Notes under the pieces: generated by a model
The model's input: the letters and a program-made list of their open reading frames with translations, nothing else
Databases searched by the model: none
Told to the model about the DNA's origin: nothing
Made by a program: the position numbers and the translations under genes
Shown: positions 47,939 through 58,800 of the stretch, one piece after another
Numbering within the stretch: position 1 is the stretch's first letter
Layout: every line of letters starts with the position of its first letter
From: Lepisosteus oculatus
Lineage: Eukaryota > Chordata > Actinopteri > Semionotiformes > Lepisosteidae
NCBI RefSeq assembly: GCF_040954835.1
Contig: NC_090707.1
Coordinates: 21,160,570-21,224,569, forward strand
DNA length: 64,000 nt
Reading direction: 5' to 3'

Positions 47939-48126
47939 CTGGAATTTTAAATTTGTTCACCAAGCCTTTGAATTTAGAAACCCGCATATCTGTGTCCTGC
48001 AAATTACCCAGTTCCAATTCTGCTTCATTCACTACTATGAATGTTGTAAAGTTAAACACAGATGTGTTGGCTTCGTGTGGTTTCAACACAAATGACGAAG
48101 TTGCCTTTTCCTTTCCAGAACATTTC
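47939..48126 (-). CDS. Candidate exon of an unrecognised gene (exon C)
   Basis: A 188-bp open segment with a good acceptor (TTAGCAG) and donor (CCAG then GTAGGC). It encodes about 62 residues with balanced composition, including SSFVLKPHEANTSVFNFTTF and KFKGLVNKFKIP. I do not recognise the family. It joins in phase with exon-like segments at 49891-49957 and 35498-35708. The reading could still be chance: no homology is confirmed and the next intron would be 12 kb. Confidence 0.4.
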
Positions 48127-48169
48127 CTGCTAATGCTTCGTTTGTAAGTTCTCAATATTAAGCTTCGAC

Positions 48170-48508
48170 ACCCATCCATTATCTAACTGCTTTATCCAGT
48201 ACAGTTTCCCAGTGGAGACAGCAATGGGCACAAGGCAGGACATAGCACACAATGGTAGATGGGACACCAGTTCGTTGCAGTGCAAACACACACAAATGCA
48301 CACACACTCACATCAAGGCCTTTTTCACCAGAAGCCAATTAACCTGCCAGTTTATCTTTGGACCAGTTTACATTGTGGAATAAACCCACGAGATCATGGG
48401 GAAAACATAAAAACTCCATGCTGTCAGCACACAGGTCAGGAATTGAGCCCAGAGGCCCTCTGCTGTGATGCTGTACCACTGCTAACCACTGTGCCACCAT
48501 GCCACCTA
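48170..48508 (-). mobile_element. tRNA-type SINE copy
   Basis: CATCCATTATCTAACTGCTT tail, GACACCAGTTCGTTGCAGTG, AGAAGCCAATTAACCTGCCA, head CTAACCACTGTGCCACCATG. It lies about 45 bp from the candidate exon at 47939-48126. Confidence 0.8.
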
Positions 48509-48509
48509 C

Positions 48510-49890
48510 AGTATTAAGCTTTCTTGCCCCTTGGAATTGCTTCAGTGATAAGAATTAAACTTGTGAACCTCTTGATATCTGTCATAATATTTGTTTTCAA
48601 TGATATTTATTAACTCTTGTAACCTTTTCAGCATTTCTTCTAAAAACATGAGCTGCGTTTTATTTTCTTGTCACTTAATGGTGTTAAAGCCATTTAAATG
48701 TTAGGTGCCAACCATGAATTAAAATTTCAGAAGATACATAAGATCTCTCAGCTCTGCCTATTCACAGGCCTTTACCTGTATAAACATCTTCTGCAAAATA
48801 TTTCCCATGGCAAACGACCTTACCGTGCTGTGTGAAGAAGGTGGGAATATACTGTACAGCAGACAGTTGACTACTTCATTAGCACTGCCTGGTTCAATCC
48901 TTTTGGCATAGTTTTGCAGGTGATCTGCTTACCAGTGTCATAGTTCCTGTGATCCCAAGTAGAAATGCATACAGTACAGTTTGTATTGCTACTGTATAGT
49001 CCCATGAGATAATTTGTTGAGCATTATTTTTATTTGGGCAGTTGACACCAGCTGAGAAGATCTTCATTTTGAGTACTTCAGAATTTACGTACCTCCAGAG
49101 TATGGATGGCCTTGAAGTCACGGCACGTCATCAACATCACTTGAGTCAACACAAGCAGCAGAGAAGCCCAGTCCTATATAAATGTCCCTAATTTACTTGC
49201 AGGTGCCTATCTCTGTCCATTTTTAAGAGTTCTGCCCTTCACTGACTTTGCAAACAAGCACAGTTATCAGATTTTCTAAATAAGTTCTTTTGGTTTGGAA
49301 ATCATTGAACAGCTGCTCTGATACTATGATAAAGCACACTTTTATAGCGTATCTGTGAACAGCTTTCCTTGTTTCCTCTTGAGACACCAAACGAGCACCC
49401 AGTTACGCTACTCACTTAGTAATTTCACCCACATAGCAAATGTGTTCTTAGTTTGTTCTGCTTTGGATTTACAATGGAAGTGTAATTTCACAGATATTAG
49501 TAATTAGAAATATTAGTAATTGCAAATTGAGTAGGTCCCTTACAATGAAGACTAAGTAATTTATTTTCCGTATGAACAATTAATTCTATCTGAATAGCAG
49601 GGAGGAAACTAAATTACTCGCCAATTTATTTTTCTTTTGATCATTAACATTATTATGATTTCTACTATAACTATAACATAATTATAACTATAACTAATAC
49701 ACAGCCCCAAGGGCTATCATATGTCATAAAATGAGACTTAATTATGTCCATAGCATTACAGGAGTATTCTTATTTAATGAAAACTATTTTCACTTTACCA
49801 ATGTCATTTAGTAAAACTCAACTTATTAATGAGCAACAGTGAAGAAGCTCATGTTTAATAATCAATATCCTCTAAAACAGTGATCATTAC
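48510..49890. other. Unassigned, weak exon-like pieces
   Basis: AT-rich. Two short minus-strand open segments with GT donors (about 48777-48828 and 49089-49170) were considered as exons but do not join in phase with the candidate chain. Nothing else recognised. Confidence 0.3.
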
Positions 49891-49957
49891 AGCTTATTAT
49901 GTGGCAATGTTGTCTTTTGATATATTACAAGCTCTGACAGAGTTCTGGGTTCACATA
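49891..49957 (-). CDS. Candidate small exon of an unrecognised gene (exon E)
   Basis: A 67-bp segment between CTACAG and GTAATG. Its open frame (CEPRTLSELVIYQKTTLPHN) joins in phase to 47939-48126. It is short, so chance occurrence is likely unless transcript data support it. An upstream exon ending in phase 1 is needed and was not found. Confidence 0.25.
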
Positions 49958-50945
49958 CTGTAGAGGATGTGACTGATGTGTGCAGTGGGAGGCAGGTGTT
50001 TCTGCTGTGACAGGAAGTAGATTCCATCTCACTTTCTATTCTTTCTCAGTGTGCAAAACAAACATATTGTCATGTGATTAACTGACATTGACACCACGAA
50101 GTACAAAGAAAGAACTTTTAATGTCCTTTTAACACACAGAAAGGGATATCCCCAAACCCAAGTTGTAAGGCAAAAATAAAAAAAGGAGTACAGGACAGGT
50201 TTCTCAGCTGCAGGACAATTCTGGTATGAACACACACATCTCACTACTTTTCCTTCTGCATCCCTTCGTTTCCTGGGCAACTGCATGGTTCTCCCCAACA
50301 CACCCCTCCTGAAGATATAGCAGCCCTAACTCTAAGGTGTCTACCTGCCAAAGGTCGGGCAAGGAAAGGACATTGCAACACTACAGTATATTCTATTGAC
50401 TATTGATGCTTTCTTTAAATTTTGCATTACTTTATTCACTTCATTGAAAAGATCACTTCATTTTATTCAGTAATGGTAAATCACTCAAATTTTCAATTAC
50501 CAAGACATTACTGTTAAAGGCTGTCAGTTAAATTAAGGAATGTTCATATATAGCAATGACAGTTGTCAGTGTTTGCTTTCAGGCAGGATTCTTTAAGTTG
50601 ATAACCTTGCACTCTCAATGCTCTTTAGGATTTTGAGTTCTTAAATTAGGTACCTCATAACTTCCTTTGTTCAACACTAAAAATATTTAGTTCTTTTAGC
50701 CTGTAAAGAGAAAGGAAATTCCCACAGAATTTTCTGAAGCTCTCCCAATGTTGTGTTGAAAACGTGGCTTCAAACCATTTCTTTTGTGTGCTTCAACTTG
50801 TCTTTAAGGAGCATTAAACTAAATAGGGGCATTTATTATGCAAAGAATTATGGTAGCATTGGATTCTATACACATCTTTTACTTGATTAAATGTGTATGG
50901 ATGATCCACATTTATGATCCACATTCACAGTTGATTTTTGGCTCC

Positions 50946-51197
50946 TTAGGGGCAGAATTGCATCCCTCCATACTGGACTAGCTCATTGATCATTTGAAGG
51001 AAATACCATAATTTCTTCTGGGAAGTACCCTGAAATTGCATGTGTCTTCTAAGCTTTTGGTATAACTTCTTCCAGACAAGTTCTATGCTCTTAAATTAAA
51101 CATCCTGGTCTACACTAAATGGTAATATACATGCTTTGATGACAAGCGCACGCACATCAAGTAGATCTTTCAACACTTCTTTGTGTAACTCCCTCAT
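50946..51197 (-). pseudogene. Unrecognised broken open frame
   Basis: From ATG at 51197 the frame reads MRELHKEVLKDLLDVRALV and on to a TAA at 51098-51096. It then stays open in the same frame (ELVWKKLYQKLRRH, KLWYFLQMINELVQYGGMQF) to a second TAA at 50948. Composition is coding-like and the pattern resembles a decayed transposase, but I cannot name the family. Confidence 0.3.
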
Positions 51198-51581
51198 TTA
51201 AAGTCACTCACCTACTATTTGCCTATTTACAAGACAAAGAACTAGACAAGCTGCATTGTAGTGATGACTGGGACTACTGTAAGTATTGGACAATACTTCC
51301 TATCCATCTCACTCACCAGGTGATCCATTTTAAACTTACACATGGTATTATACAACACCATAGTACAGTTCTAAAATACGATTGCTCCTGAGCCTCTCTG
51401 TTACTGATGCAGACAGTATATACCCAAAGTTTGGGAGTGCCCTATGATTGAAAGCTTTTGGGTGTACAGTATGTGGTTGTGTTTTTAGGTATTACCATCT
51501 TGACTTTGCTACTGAGCCCTTGCCTGCTCCATCTTGATGACAATTCCCTTGCTACTTCAGTTTTCAGGCATGATATTTTAA

Positions 51582-52075
51582 CTGGGGTGACATGGTTAGA
51601 ACTGTGCTGTTGCAGTGCTGGGTCCCTGGGTTCAAGTCCCAGGATACAGTCTGTGTGTAGTGTAATGCATACGGCCGACAGGCACTGTGTAAGAGCCAGC
51701 TTACCAGAGCGGTGACATCGCCGCCCTTCCCTGTAATAGCAGGACCACAGCCATTGGGCTGTAGAGAGATCTCTCTTTAGCTCAACAAGCTGGGTCCCTG
51801 TTGAGTGACCCCAGAGGTCGGGGTTCGTGTCCCCCACGGTGCGGGGCCAAGCTGTGTGCGCAGAAGGCAAGGGCGCCCACCTGAACCCCTGTTGTGTTAC
51901 AGTAGTTTATATGTTCTCCTCATGTTCACATGGGTTTTCTCCGGGTGCTCCGGTTTCCTCTCACAGACCTAAGACAAACTGGTAGGTTAACTGGCTTCTG
52001 GGGGAAAAATGGCACTGGTATGAATGTGTTTCTGTTTGTGTCTGTGTGTGACCTGTCACTCGCACATAGGTTTAT
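51582..52075 (+). mobile_element. tRNA-type SINE copy split by another SINE
   Basis: The first part (51582-51664) has GGTTAGAACTGTGCTGTTGC and the B-box-like GGGTTCAAGTCCC. The second part (51900-52075) resumes at GTTTATATGTTCTCC and includes GGTGCTCCGGTTTCCTCTCA and GGTTAACTGGCTTCTGG. The interruption is the second SINE family at 51665-51900. Confidence 0.7.
51665..51900 (+). mobile_element. Second tRNA-derived SINE family, copy 2 (nested)
   Basis: Contains TTTAGCTCAACAAGCTGGGT, CCCTGTTGAGTGACCCC and GGTCGGGGTTCGTGTCCCCC (B-box-like), matching 18140-18345 in order. GC-rich insertion inside the first SINE family; therefore the younger of the two here. Confidence 0.6.
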
Positions 52076-52246
52076 AAACTACTGACCCACTTCAGATGTA
52101 TTTAAAGCTAATGTATACGTTGTAACAACAATAACTTGAACGTGAAGGTAATAATTAATTAGTCGTTTGTATCTTAAAATATGATAACGACTATGCTTCA
52201 ACGAATAAAAATAAAAACTGAATAGATGCAATTGTACAAAGGTACA

Positions 52247-52368
52247 TCAGGTGGATGCTGCACATTGGTGGTGGTGGAAGGGAGTCCCCATTACCTGTAA
52301 AGAGCTTTGAGTAGAGTGTCCAGAAAAGCGCTACATAAGTGTAAGCAATTATTATTACTATTATTATT
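52247..52368 (+). mobile_element. 5S-derived SINE, 5'-truncated tail
   Basis: Only the 3' part remains: AGGTGGATGCTGCACATTGG, GGTGGTGG, GAGTCCCCATTACCTGTAAA, then AAAAGCGCTACATAAGTGTA and an (ATT)n tail. It ends about 275 bp before the slx9 start codon. Confidence 0.8.
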
Positions 52369-52399
52369 ACATCAGACCTTGTTTATTTTGGAAAACACT

Positions 52400-52643
52400 A
52401 ATTTCGTAAGTGACGCCCTCTGGTGTTTTTTAACTGTATTAAACCCTACTCGTTGCTTTCGGAACTATTCGTCACAGTTTTTGTTTCTCTCTGGTCATTC
52501 TTAGATGTAGCTCCTGTGAGTGTTGTGGTCCCCACGTGTGTATTACGCGAGCTCACGCAAAATGCTTCAGTTGTAGCTGCTTTGCTGAAGTTTAGAAGGA
52601 GAGCAAGTATTTCTTCATTAGTTAAAAAAAAATAATATTAAAA
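52400..52643 (+). promoter_or_regulatory. Probable slx9 promoter and 5'UTR
   Basis: A modest CpG-bearing patch (CGTTGCTTTCGGAAC, GTATTACGCGAGCTCACGC) lies directly upstream of the slx9 start codon in an otherwise CpG-poor window. TTCGGAAC holds an ETS-like GGAA core. No TATA box is evident. The transcription start is not determined. Confidence 0.35.
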
Positions 52644-52862
52644 ATGGTAGGGAAGATTAAACGAGCTCGGCAGAAGTTGCATCAGGAGGCGGTAAAGCTT
52701 CAGCATGAAAGGTCCAGTTTTCTCATCCAAGAGAAAAAACAGACTCCTGTAGCTGCAGGTGTGTTGAAACTAAGTAAACCTGAATCTGAAGAGACACTGA
52801 AAACTGCTGTCGTTAACGCGTCCAGCGACGAGAAGCCAATGAAGGACAAAGAAGAAGTCGGG
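52644..52862 (+). CDS. slx9: slx9 exon 1
   Basis: ATG with A at -3, followed by 73 codons ending at GTC GGG before GTAAGT. The encoded segment is basic at the start (GKIKRARQKLHQEAVKLQ) and lysine/glutamate-rich later. CpGs cluster at about 52440-52560 and within the exon, suggesting the promoter lies just upstream. Confidence 0.85.
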
Positions 52863-55800
52863 GTAAGTTATCTGTCATTTTAATAGTTTTCTCTCAGCCA
52901 GATCTAGGATAGGGTTTTCATGAGCAGCGTTTCTACTGAAAAGTATGCTTGTGGAATGAGGTACAGTACCAAGCAAAAGTTTTGTTCGGAAACAGAACCA
53001 GCTTCACCACATCTGTACTAGGAGAATATATAGGAAAGCAGTGTTAATAGTAAATTATGCCTCATATCCACTACACTCGCAGGTTGAATAATAACATTTC
53101 AGAGTACCATAGGTTACGCAAATATCAACATCACGATTTCAAGAAGCCATTCATTCAGTTGGCCGCTACTCTTGAGCTGCGGATGTTTGATCCCATTTAG
53201 AGCATTGCACTGACAGCATATATATTTGAATAACATCTGAACCTTTTCAAAACTTATGTTTTTGTTCTCTGTTGTATTTTATGGTATTGTTATTTATATT
53301 ACACTGATTACATCAGTATGTGGGTGTATTGGATGTTTCAGTGAGGATGTATTGGTATGTATTGGATGTCTCAGTGAGGCCAGAGGAACATTTCCACTGG
53401 ATATGGATAATAAAATAGATTCGGATTCGAATGCACACTTTGTAACTCCATCTATTTTTTTGTGTACAGAAAAAAGGAACCTTGTCATTTGTGTTCAAAG
53501 TAGATAATTGCTTGTGGGGTTCCAACTGTATTGGAGTTAACATGGAATGACATTCCATAGGGTAACAATGTTTCAGGTGCTAGTTATGATTTCATTGTGA
53601 AACATACAAAAGTAAAACAATTTTTGCCTTTAAACAAATATAGGCTTAAATTCTGAACCAATCTAGCAGAAGAAGACTACGCTGCATTGTAAAGTTTTCT
53701 GAGAGTGGTTTATCACTTGTGACTGATGTTTTTATGTTGAACCAAAGGGAAAGGTATTTGTTTTTTTTGGTTATTAAAAAGTGACAAACAACTCTAATAA
53801 AGTACTGTATGAATCATATTCAAAAGAATAACAAATTAATGATGTTCATTAGGACTACAGACTGCTGAACTTGCAAGTATTGGTTACTTTGTAGTTGTAT
53901 TTGTTATGGTTTATAAAATGTATTTTCTACTTCATTCCTGCAAATGTGAGTTTAAACTATGCATAACCATCTGGCTGTTTTTAATGCTTCTTTTCCCTGT
54001 GTTAAAAATGTTAATGTTGGGACTATTATTTAAAACAAAAACGCTGCTGTGTTTCGTTTTTAATTTCTGTAGTAATAATCAAGCTTAGAAAACAATGAAA
54101 ATTTGCATGCTCATGAAAATGTGATTATTGAAAAAGTCCATAGATAAATGTCAACTCTCATCTTATGTGGTAAAAAAACAAAGCATCGGTGATTTGTGCC
54201 TGAGAGAGATTTTGATTGCATTTAAAAAAAGCTTGTAATGGTAAAGAAGGAGTTAAAATACCAATTAATGTTATTGTTCAAGGCCTTTTGCACATGTGCA
54301 GTAACTTCTTTCAATGAAAAGATTTGATTTAGAAAGTTATATATCAGTCTTTCTATACACTGTAACAACACACAATAATCTCAATCTGAATTTAATGTCA
54401 ATAAACACAGTGTAAAGTCTAGTTTTTATTCTGGGTTTGTGTAAATGAAATGTTTTTCACCATAACATAGGCATCTCGCTGACAAAAAATAGTTTTACAC
54501 TCTTTTAACACTTCAAACAAAATGTGAATGAAACTAGTAAAAATAAACATGAAAATAGCCTTTTTTAGAAATATTGATAAATTTGAGGTAATGCAAAAAG
54601 GGCAAAAGGCTGAGCTATGATATGAAAAATCATATTGGTTCTAGTTCCAGAGCCACATGGTCCCAGAAATAGAAAAAGAGCTGTTTTTCATTTACAGGTT
54701 ATGATAGTTAAAGTAAATTAGCCAGCAGACATATCACTCTGCAACTCACAACTGGCAACCCACTGAAGCTAAGCATTTTAATAATAATGTAATAATAATA
54801 ATTTTATTATTATGCAAATGTAGTGAATATGACCCTGGTCAGTACCTGGCTGAGAGACCTCCTGGGAAAAACTAGGTTTCTGCTGGAAGACGTGTTAGTG
54901 GGGCCAGCAGGGGGCGCTCACCCTGCCATCCATGTGGGTCCTAATGCCCCAGTATAGTGATGGGGGACACTATACTATAAACAGGCACCATCCTTCAGAT
55001 GAGACGTAAAACCGAGGTCCTGACTCTCTGTGGTCATTAAAAATCACAGGGTGTTTCTCGAAAAGAGTAGAGGTGTAACCCCGGCGTCCTGGCCAAATTT
55101 CCCATTGGCCCTTACCAATCATGGCCTCCTAATAATCCCCATCTATGAATTGGTTTCATTACTCTGCTTTCCTCCCCACTGATAGCTGATGTGTGGTGAG
55201 AGTTCTGGCGCACTATGGCTGCCGTCGCATCATCCACCACCACCAATGTGGAGTCCCCATTACCTGTATAGCGCTTTGAGTGGAGTGTCCAGAAAAGCAC
55301 TATTTAAGTGTAAGCAAATATTATTATTATTATTATTATTATTATTAAATAATTGCAATACATCTTAGGAACCTCAGCTTTTCTCACACTGGCCAGTGCT
55401 GTACAGTATTACTACTTAAACAGGATTGTAAAATTTTAAGTAGCTTTTATTGTCACATTTCGTAATGAAAGACCTTAAACCAGAAAATAAATGCAAGTTA
55501 TAATTCAGTAAGCCTCTCAGTGTATGGCTTTCTCCTGCCATGTTTGGAATGTTTGCCCCTTCAGTATTAAATGAATAATAAATACTAGATGTTTGTGTTT
55601 TTTTCCAGATGAAACAAAGTGTTTTTATGAAGTTAATATCAATTAAATTATGGTCTTATATTACTTTTTAGATCAGTCACGCAAACTGCAGCCCATTCTG
55701 GATGTCACTAATGGGTGTCTATTGAAAAACATACTCTATGATGTAGTAAACGCTTGGCTAATGGAGCGTTCAGTTTATTTATCCTGTATTTCAACTGTGT

Positions 55801-58800
55801 GTTAAATATTTTCTTTTTTCAATGGCTCTGAGCCTATGTAATATTCTCTTTACAGCGATGGGATGTTTTTTCCTCTTCTGTCTTTGCTGGAATGAAGATC
55901 AGCCCTGAAGATCTGGTGCAGACTTTGAAAGTGGATGACACGTGTAACTCGGTTTCCTCCCAGAAAGGTACATGCATAGTCTTATAAGTATTACATTTTG
56001 AAGTTTTTCGTTTTAATTTTTCTGATGGGCGCTGTATGAACATGCTCTGCTACCATGCAGCTCAAAGTAACTCCATACACTTGACTATATATCTGTGACT
56101 AGTTTGAATGGAAAACAGTGAAATTTACCCCAGAATGAACACTTTGGTGTAAATCTTGCAAAACGTCTACAGAATAGGAAATGTTGTTGCTCTAACAGTG
56201 TTCTGCAATATGATTATGAAACTCTCCCTTACAAGGAGTCTTTCATTTCACTAGTTTTACAAAAGATGTTATTGATCTTCTATGTTAGAAACCTTTACTT
56301 AAATTCTGATTGTACTACTTTATATCCTTTGATGCTGGACCTCATACTTCGCTACTGATAAGGCACAAAAAATATTTTAGTTATTAAGTGTTTTCATGCA
56401 TAAGTCTCAAAGGGCTTAACAAAGCAATAGATTAGCTGGTCTTATCTATATTAATTTGACTTTTTATTGTAGAAGTAAGGAGTGTTGAATATTTTTTTCT
56501 AAATGAAAATTGGGAAATCAGCCTGTTTTGCTGTTTGTATAGCATTGTACATCTGTAAGTACTCCTTCATTGTGTTTGTGCTAGGTGTAAATGTGCAGTT
56601 ACTTTTAATATGTGCAATTGTGCCATTAATTTAAGGACTCTTGTGATTATTTGAAATGTTGAATGGAGCTACAGTCTCAACAGTAGTTGTAAAAAGGCAA
56701 TAACATTTGTTGATTATCTCATCAATAGTGAAAGTATAGAGGGTTTTATGGACCAGAAATCTGTTTCAGAAAATCTTTTTGTTGGAAAATGAATTGCATG
56801 TGTTGTAAGGAAGACCCAGACTGAACTATGTCTGTTTCTTAAGTATTAAGGTAGGTTCACTTTCTTCTTCTTTTGTTTAGCCTACATTTTCTTTGGGGTG
56901 ACAGCACATGTTCATTGCCGGTTTTTAGTGCATTGACAATGTGAAATAATGTTTCTTCTGTACCACATTAAGCGTGAAACTGGTCCAGAGATCCACTGAA
57001 ACCATTACTTAAATCTGTTGTTGATGGGGTGGGGCAACCCAAGAGAATATCATTTGTAGTGAGTTCCTTTTTTAAATTTCTTAACTTGAGGATGTGAATT
57101 AAATTTAAGTTTGAATTAAGTTGTTGTGGCTGGTAAACTGCAGTTATACACACTGATGATTATGTGACAAATGGCAGTAAAGTAAATATAAACTATTGAT
57201 ATCAACTACTGATTATCTTCCTTTTATTCATCAAATGACTTGACCACATACCTTTTAATTTAGTTACTTTCTTATTTAGGATACATAATTAAGAGTTCTG
57301 TAGAAATATTTAGTTCTTCTGGATTTCTGTGAAATAGTTATATAGCTTGTTCAGTATTTTGTGTGGGTCTAAGTGTGTCATTTAAAGAGATACACTAGAA
57401 ATCTCCTAATCATGATGGAATGAAACAAAGTCTATGTATTTTAGCACCTGTGAAGGACACACTGGAAAGTGGAGCTCAACAGTCCTTCATCTGTCAGATA
57501 TTAAAGGCTGCTCTCATTTACGATGCAGGTGTGGGAACTCTTCGGTTGTTTCAGTTGCAATTAAACGTAAAGGGTTTGTACTATATGTCACATGATTCAG
57601 CCAGCATAAGCTTTGCTCAAAAAGTTGGCACATCCGTCCTTGTGATTATTAATCACTGGGCTCATTTTACAGATGAGGATACAGGTGCAACAGTGTATGT
57701 TTTAAAGTTTAGTGAACAAATCTCTGCTGTCAATATTTAATCATGAACTGAAGGCAGATGTCAACATCTAAAGAGGCCTCAGTGTTCTTTAGCTTACTGT
57801 TACCTAAGAAAAGGGATGTTAACACCGTAGTCTAATTGCATGTCTTAAGTGAAGGAATGTTTTCAAAAAGGGGTGGACAGCTGTGGTCCTGGTTTTATGG
57901 GTCACCTTTAAATAATCAATTTTGAGATACTGAGTAACAGTTTCGTTTTGCAGGTAATTTCTTCTCTTAAGAAAATTTGTGCTAATGAAGATACCCATAC
58001 AATGTAGCTCTCAAGAAACACATGTGGCAGTTCTTTAGGTTAGGTTAATTAACTTTCTAAATTAATGAAATCATACATGGTTCAATAGTGGCTCTTCAGG
58101 ACCAAGGCTGGCCAATTCTGTTTAAAAAACCCAAGCAGTGACTGTCAGGGGTCCCAACCTTACAGCAGCCCATTCCCGTTTTTCTAAAGTTATTGGGTGT
58201 GATAGACAGGAGAGAGAGAAACATGGAGGCAGAGAGGGAACTGAGGGAATGTACCAGATCACCAATCATATTTACACCATACGCACACTGAATTGTTCAA
58301 TAAAAAGTTGCAAATCATGGATGACTTCAAGCCAAAAACTAAAAGCAGGAAATACCGTCCTTTCTTTTAACTCTGGGTTTGGTGTTAAAGGAAATCCATG
58401 TCTGATAAGGTGCTTAAACTGACTCTCAGATGTAGGATATGTGATTTTTTCCATTGTGTGGTTAGAATTTGTTTTGAAAAAGGAAATAGTATAACTGAAT
58501 GTCCTTTGTGGTTATATTTAATTTCCTTTAGAAACATAGGAATATTTTGTGTATGTGAATGAGCTATGATATAGTAAAAGAATGATTACTAATTGAGTAG
58601 AAGATGCCCTTATCTAGGGTAACTTGTACTGCCACGAAGTTTTACATTAAGTGTAAACACATATTACAAGCAAGAATAAAAAGTAAAATGAATACAAATA
58701 TAATATAATTGCAGTAAGGCAGGCAAAAATAATGAAAGTATCAAGTTAGTGCTGTGTAAAAAAAACTTAATAACATGGATACAAAGCAGTAGTGCATTTG

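Noticed and set aside
48777..49170. Two short minus-strand segments (HGKVVCHGKYFAEDVYTG and DWASLLLVLTQVMLMTCRDF) with GT donors
   Set aside because: They join each other in phase but not the larger candidate exon at 47939-48126, and the acceptors are weak.
51582..51664. Possible tRNA gene because of GGGTTCAAGTCCC
   Set aside because: The full cloverleaf is not formed, and the sequence continues into the body of a SINE family with at least eight other copies in the window.
54722..54860. Possible 5S rRNA gene
   Set aside because: The 5S-like head is diverged, interrupted by an AT-rich insert and continues into a SINE body and (ATT)n tail.
57420..57740. 106-codon plus-strand open frame in slx9 intron 2
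   Set aside because: It covers a MIR-like repeat end and does not join slx9 exons; most likely chance.
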